DNA of 64,000 bases, taken from NCBI RefSeq assembly GCF_963678635.1, contig NC_087069.1:53578635-53642634 (forward strand), read 5' to 3'. This DNA comes from Symsagittifera roscoffensis. Taxonomy: Eukaryota; Xenacoelomorpha; Acoela; Convolutidae. The notes under the pieces were generated by a model, which searched no databases, was not told the DNA's origin, and saw nothing but the letters and a program-made list of their open reading frames with translations. The position numbers were made by a program, and so were the translations under genes. Below, piece after piece: positions 63,968-64,000 of the stretch; the stretch's first letter is position 1; every line of letters starts with the position of its first letter.

Positions 63968-64000
63968 TTAAGGTCTTAGAAAAAAAAATTCAGTCGAAAG

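Overview
The window looks like a transposon-dense, AT-rich stretch of an animal genome, most likely a nematode and possibly a Caenorhabditis relative. The grounds are short T-rich splice acceptors, short exons, a nematode-style secreted trypsin-like gene, and LTR elements whose accessory proteins resemble predicted proteins I recall from Caenorhabditis (recollection, not checked). No bacterial gene organisation is present. There is one scaffold gap of 200 Ns (17180-17379).

Layout. (1) 1 to about 17.2 kb: a giant Ty3/Gypsy-type element on the minus strand (element I), running off the left edge. It has an intact 2924-codon gag-pol with a macrodomain-like C-terminus, then two accessory ORFs with SGNH/GDSL-hydrolase-like motifs, both now broken by frameshifts. 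Its leader carries a large minisatellite and a tRNA-Asn-derived double primer-binding site. The hexamer CTCAAG/CTTGAG is strongly over-represented along the whole element. (2) 17.4-36 kb: one host gene on the plus strand, a trypsin-like serine protease with His, Asp and Ser motifs in separate exons. Its introns hold hairpin and hAT-like MITEs (one nested inside another of the same family), two minisatellites and a decayed Gypsy-like element (III) whose 3.74-kb 5' part is present twice. (3) 36.5-52.05 kb: element II, a minus-strand Ty3/Gypsy-type element with 412-bp LTRs and a 4-bp target duplication. It contains a recent tandem duplication of pol, an env-like relic and an unidentified 3' ORF. 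(4) 52.05-53.4 kb: arrays of GAGCGGTTT and its complement, C/G-rich microsatellite and a tRNA-Arg(TCG)-like gene. (5) 54.2-64 kb: minus-strand decayed Gypsy elements (IV-a, IV-b) of the same family as III, with a triplicated integrase region.

How it fits together: only the protease gene, and perhaps the tRNA, are host genes. Everything else is retroelement or repeat at different ages. Element I is youngest in gag-pol; element II has about 5 percent LTR divergence; III and IV are heavily decayed. The part most worth pursuing is element I: an LTR retrotransposon combining a macrodomain-like fold with two SGNH-like accessory ORFs.
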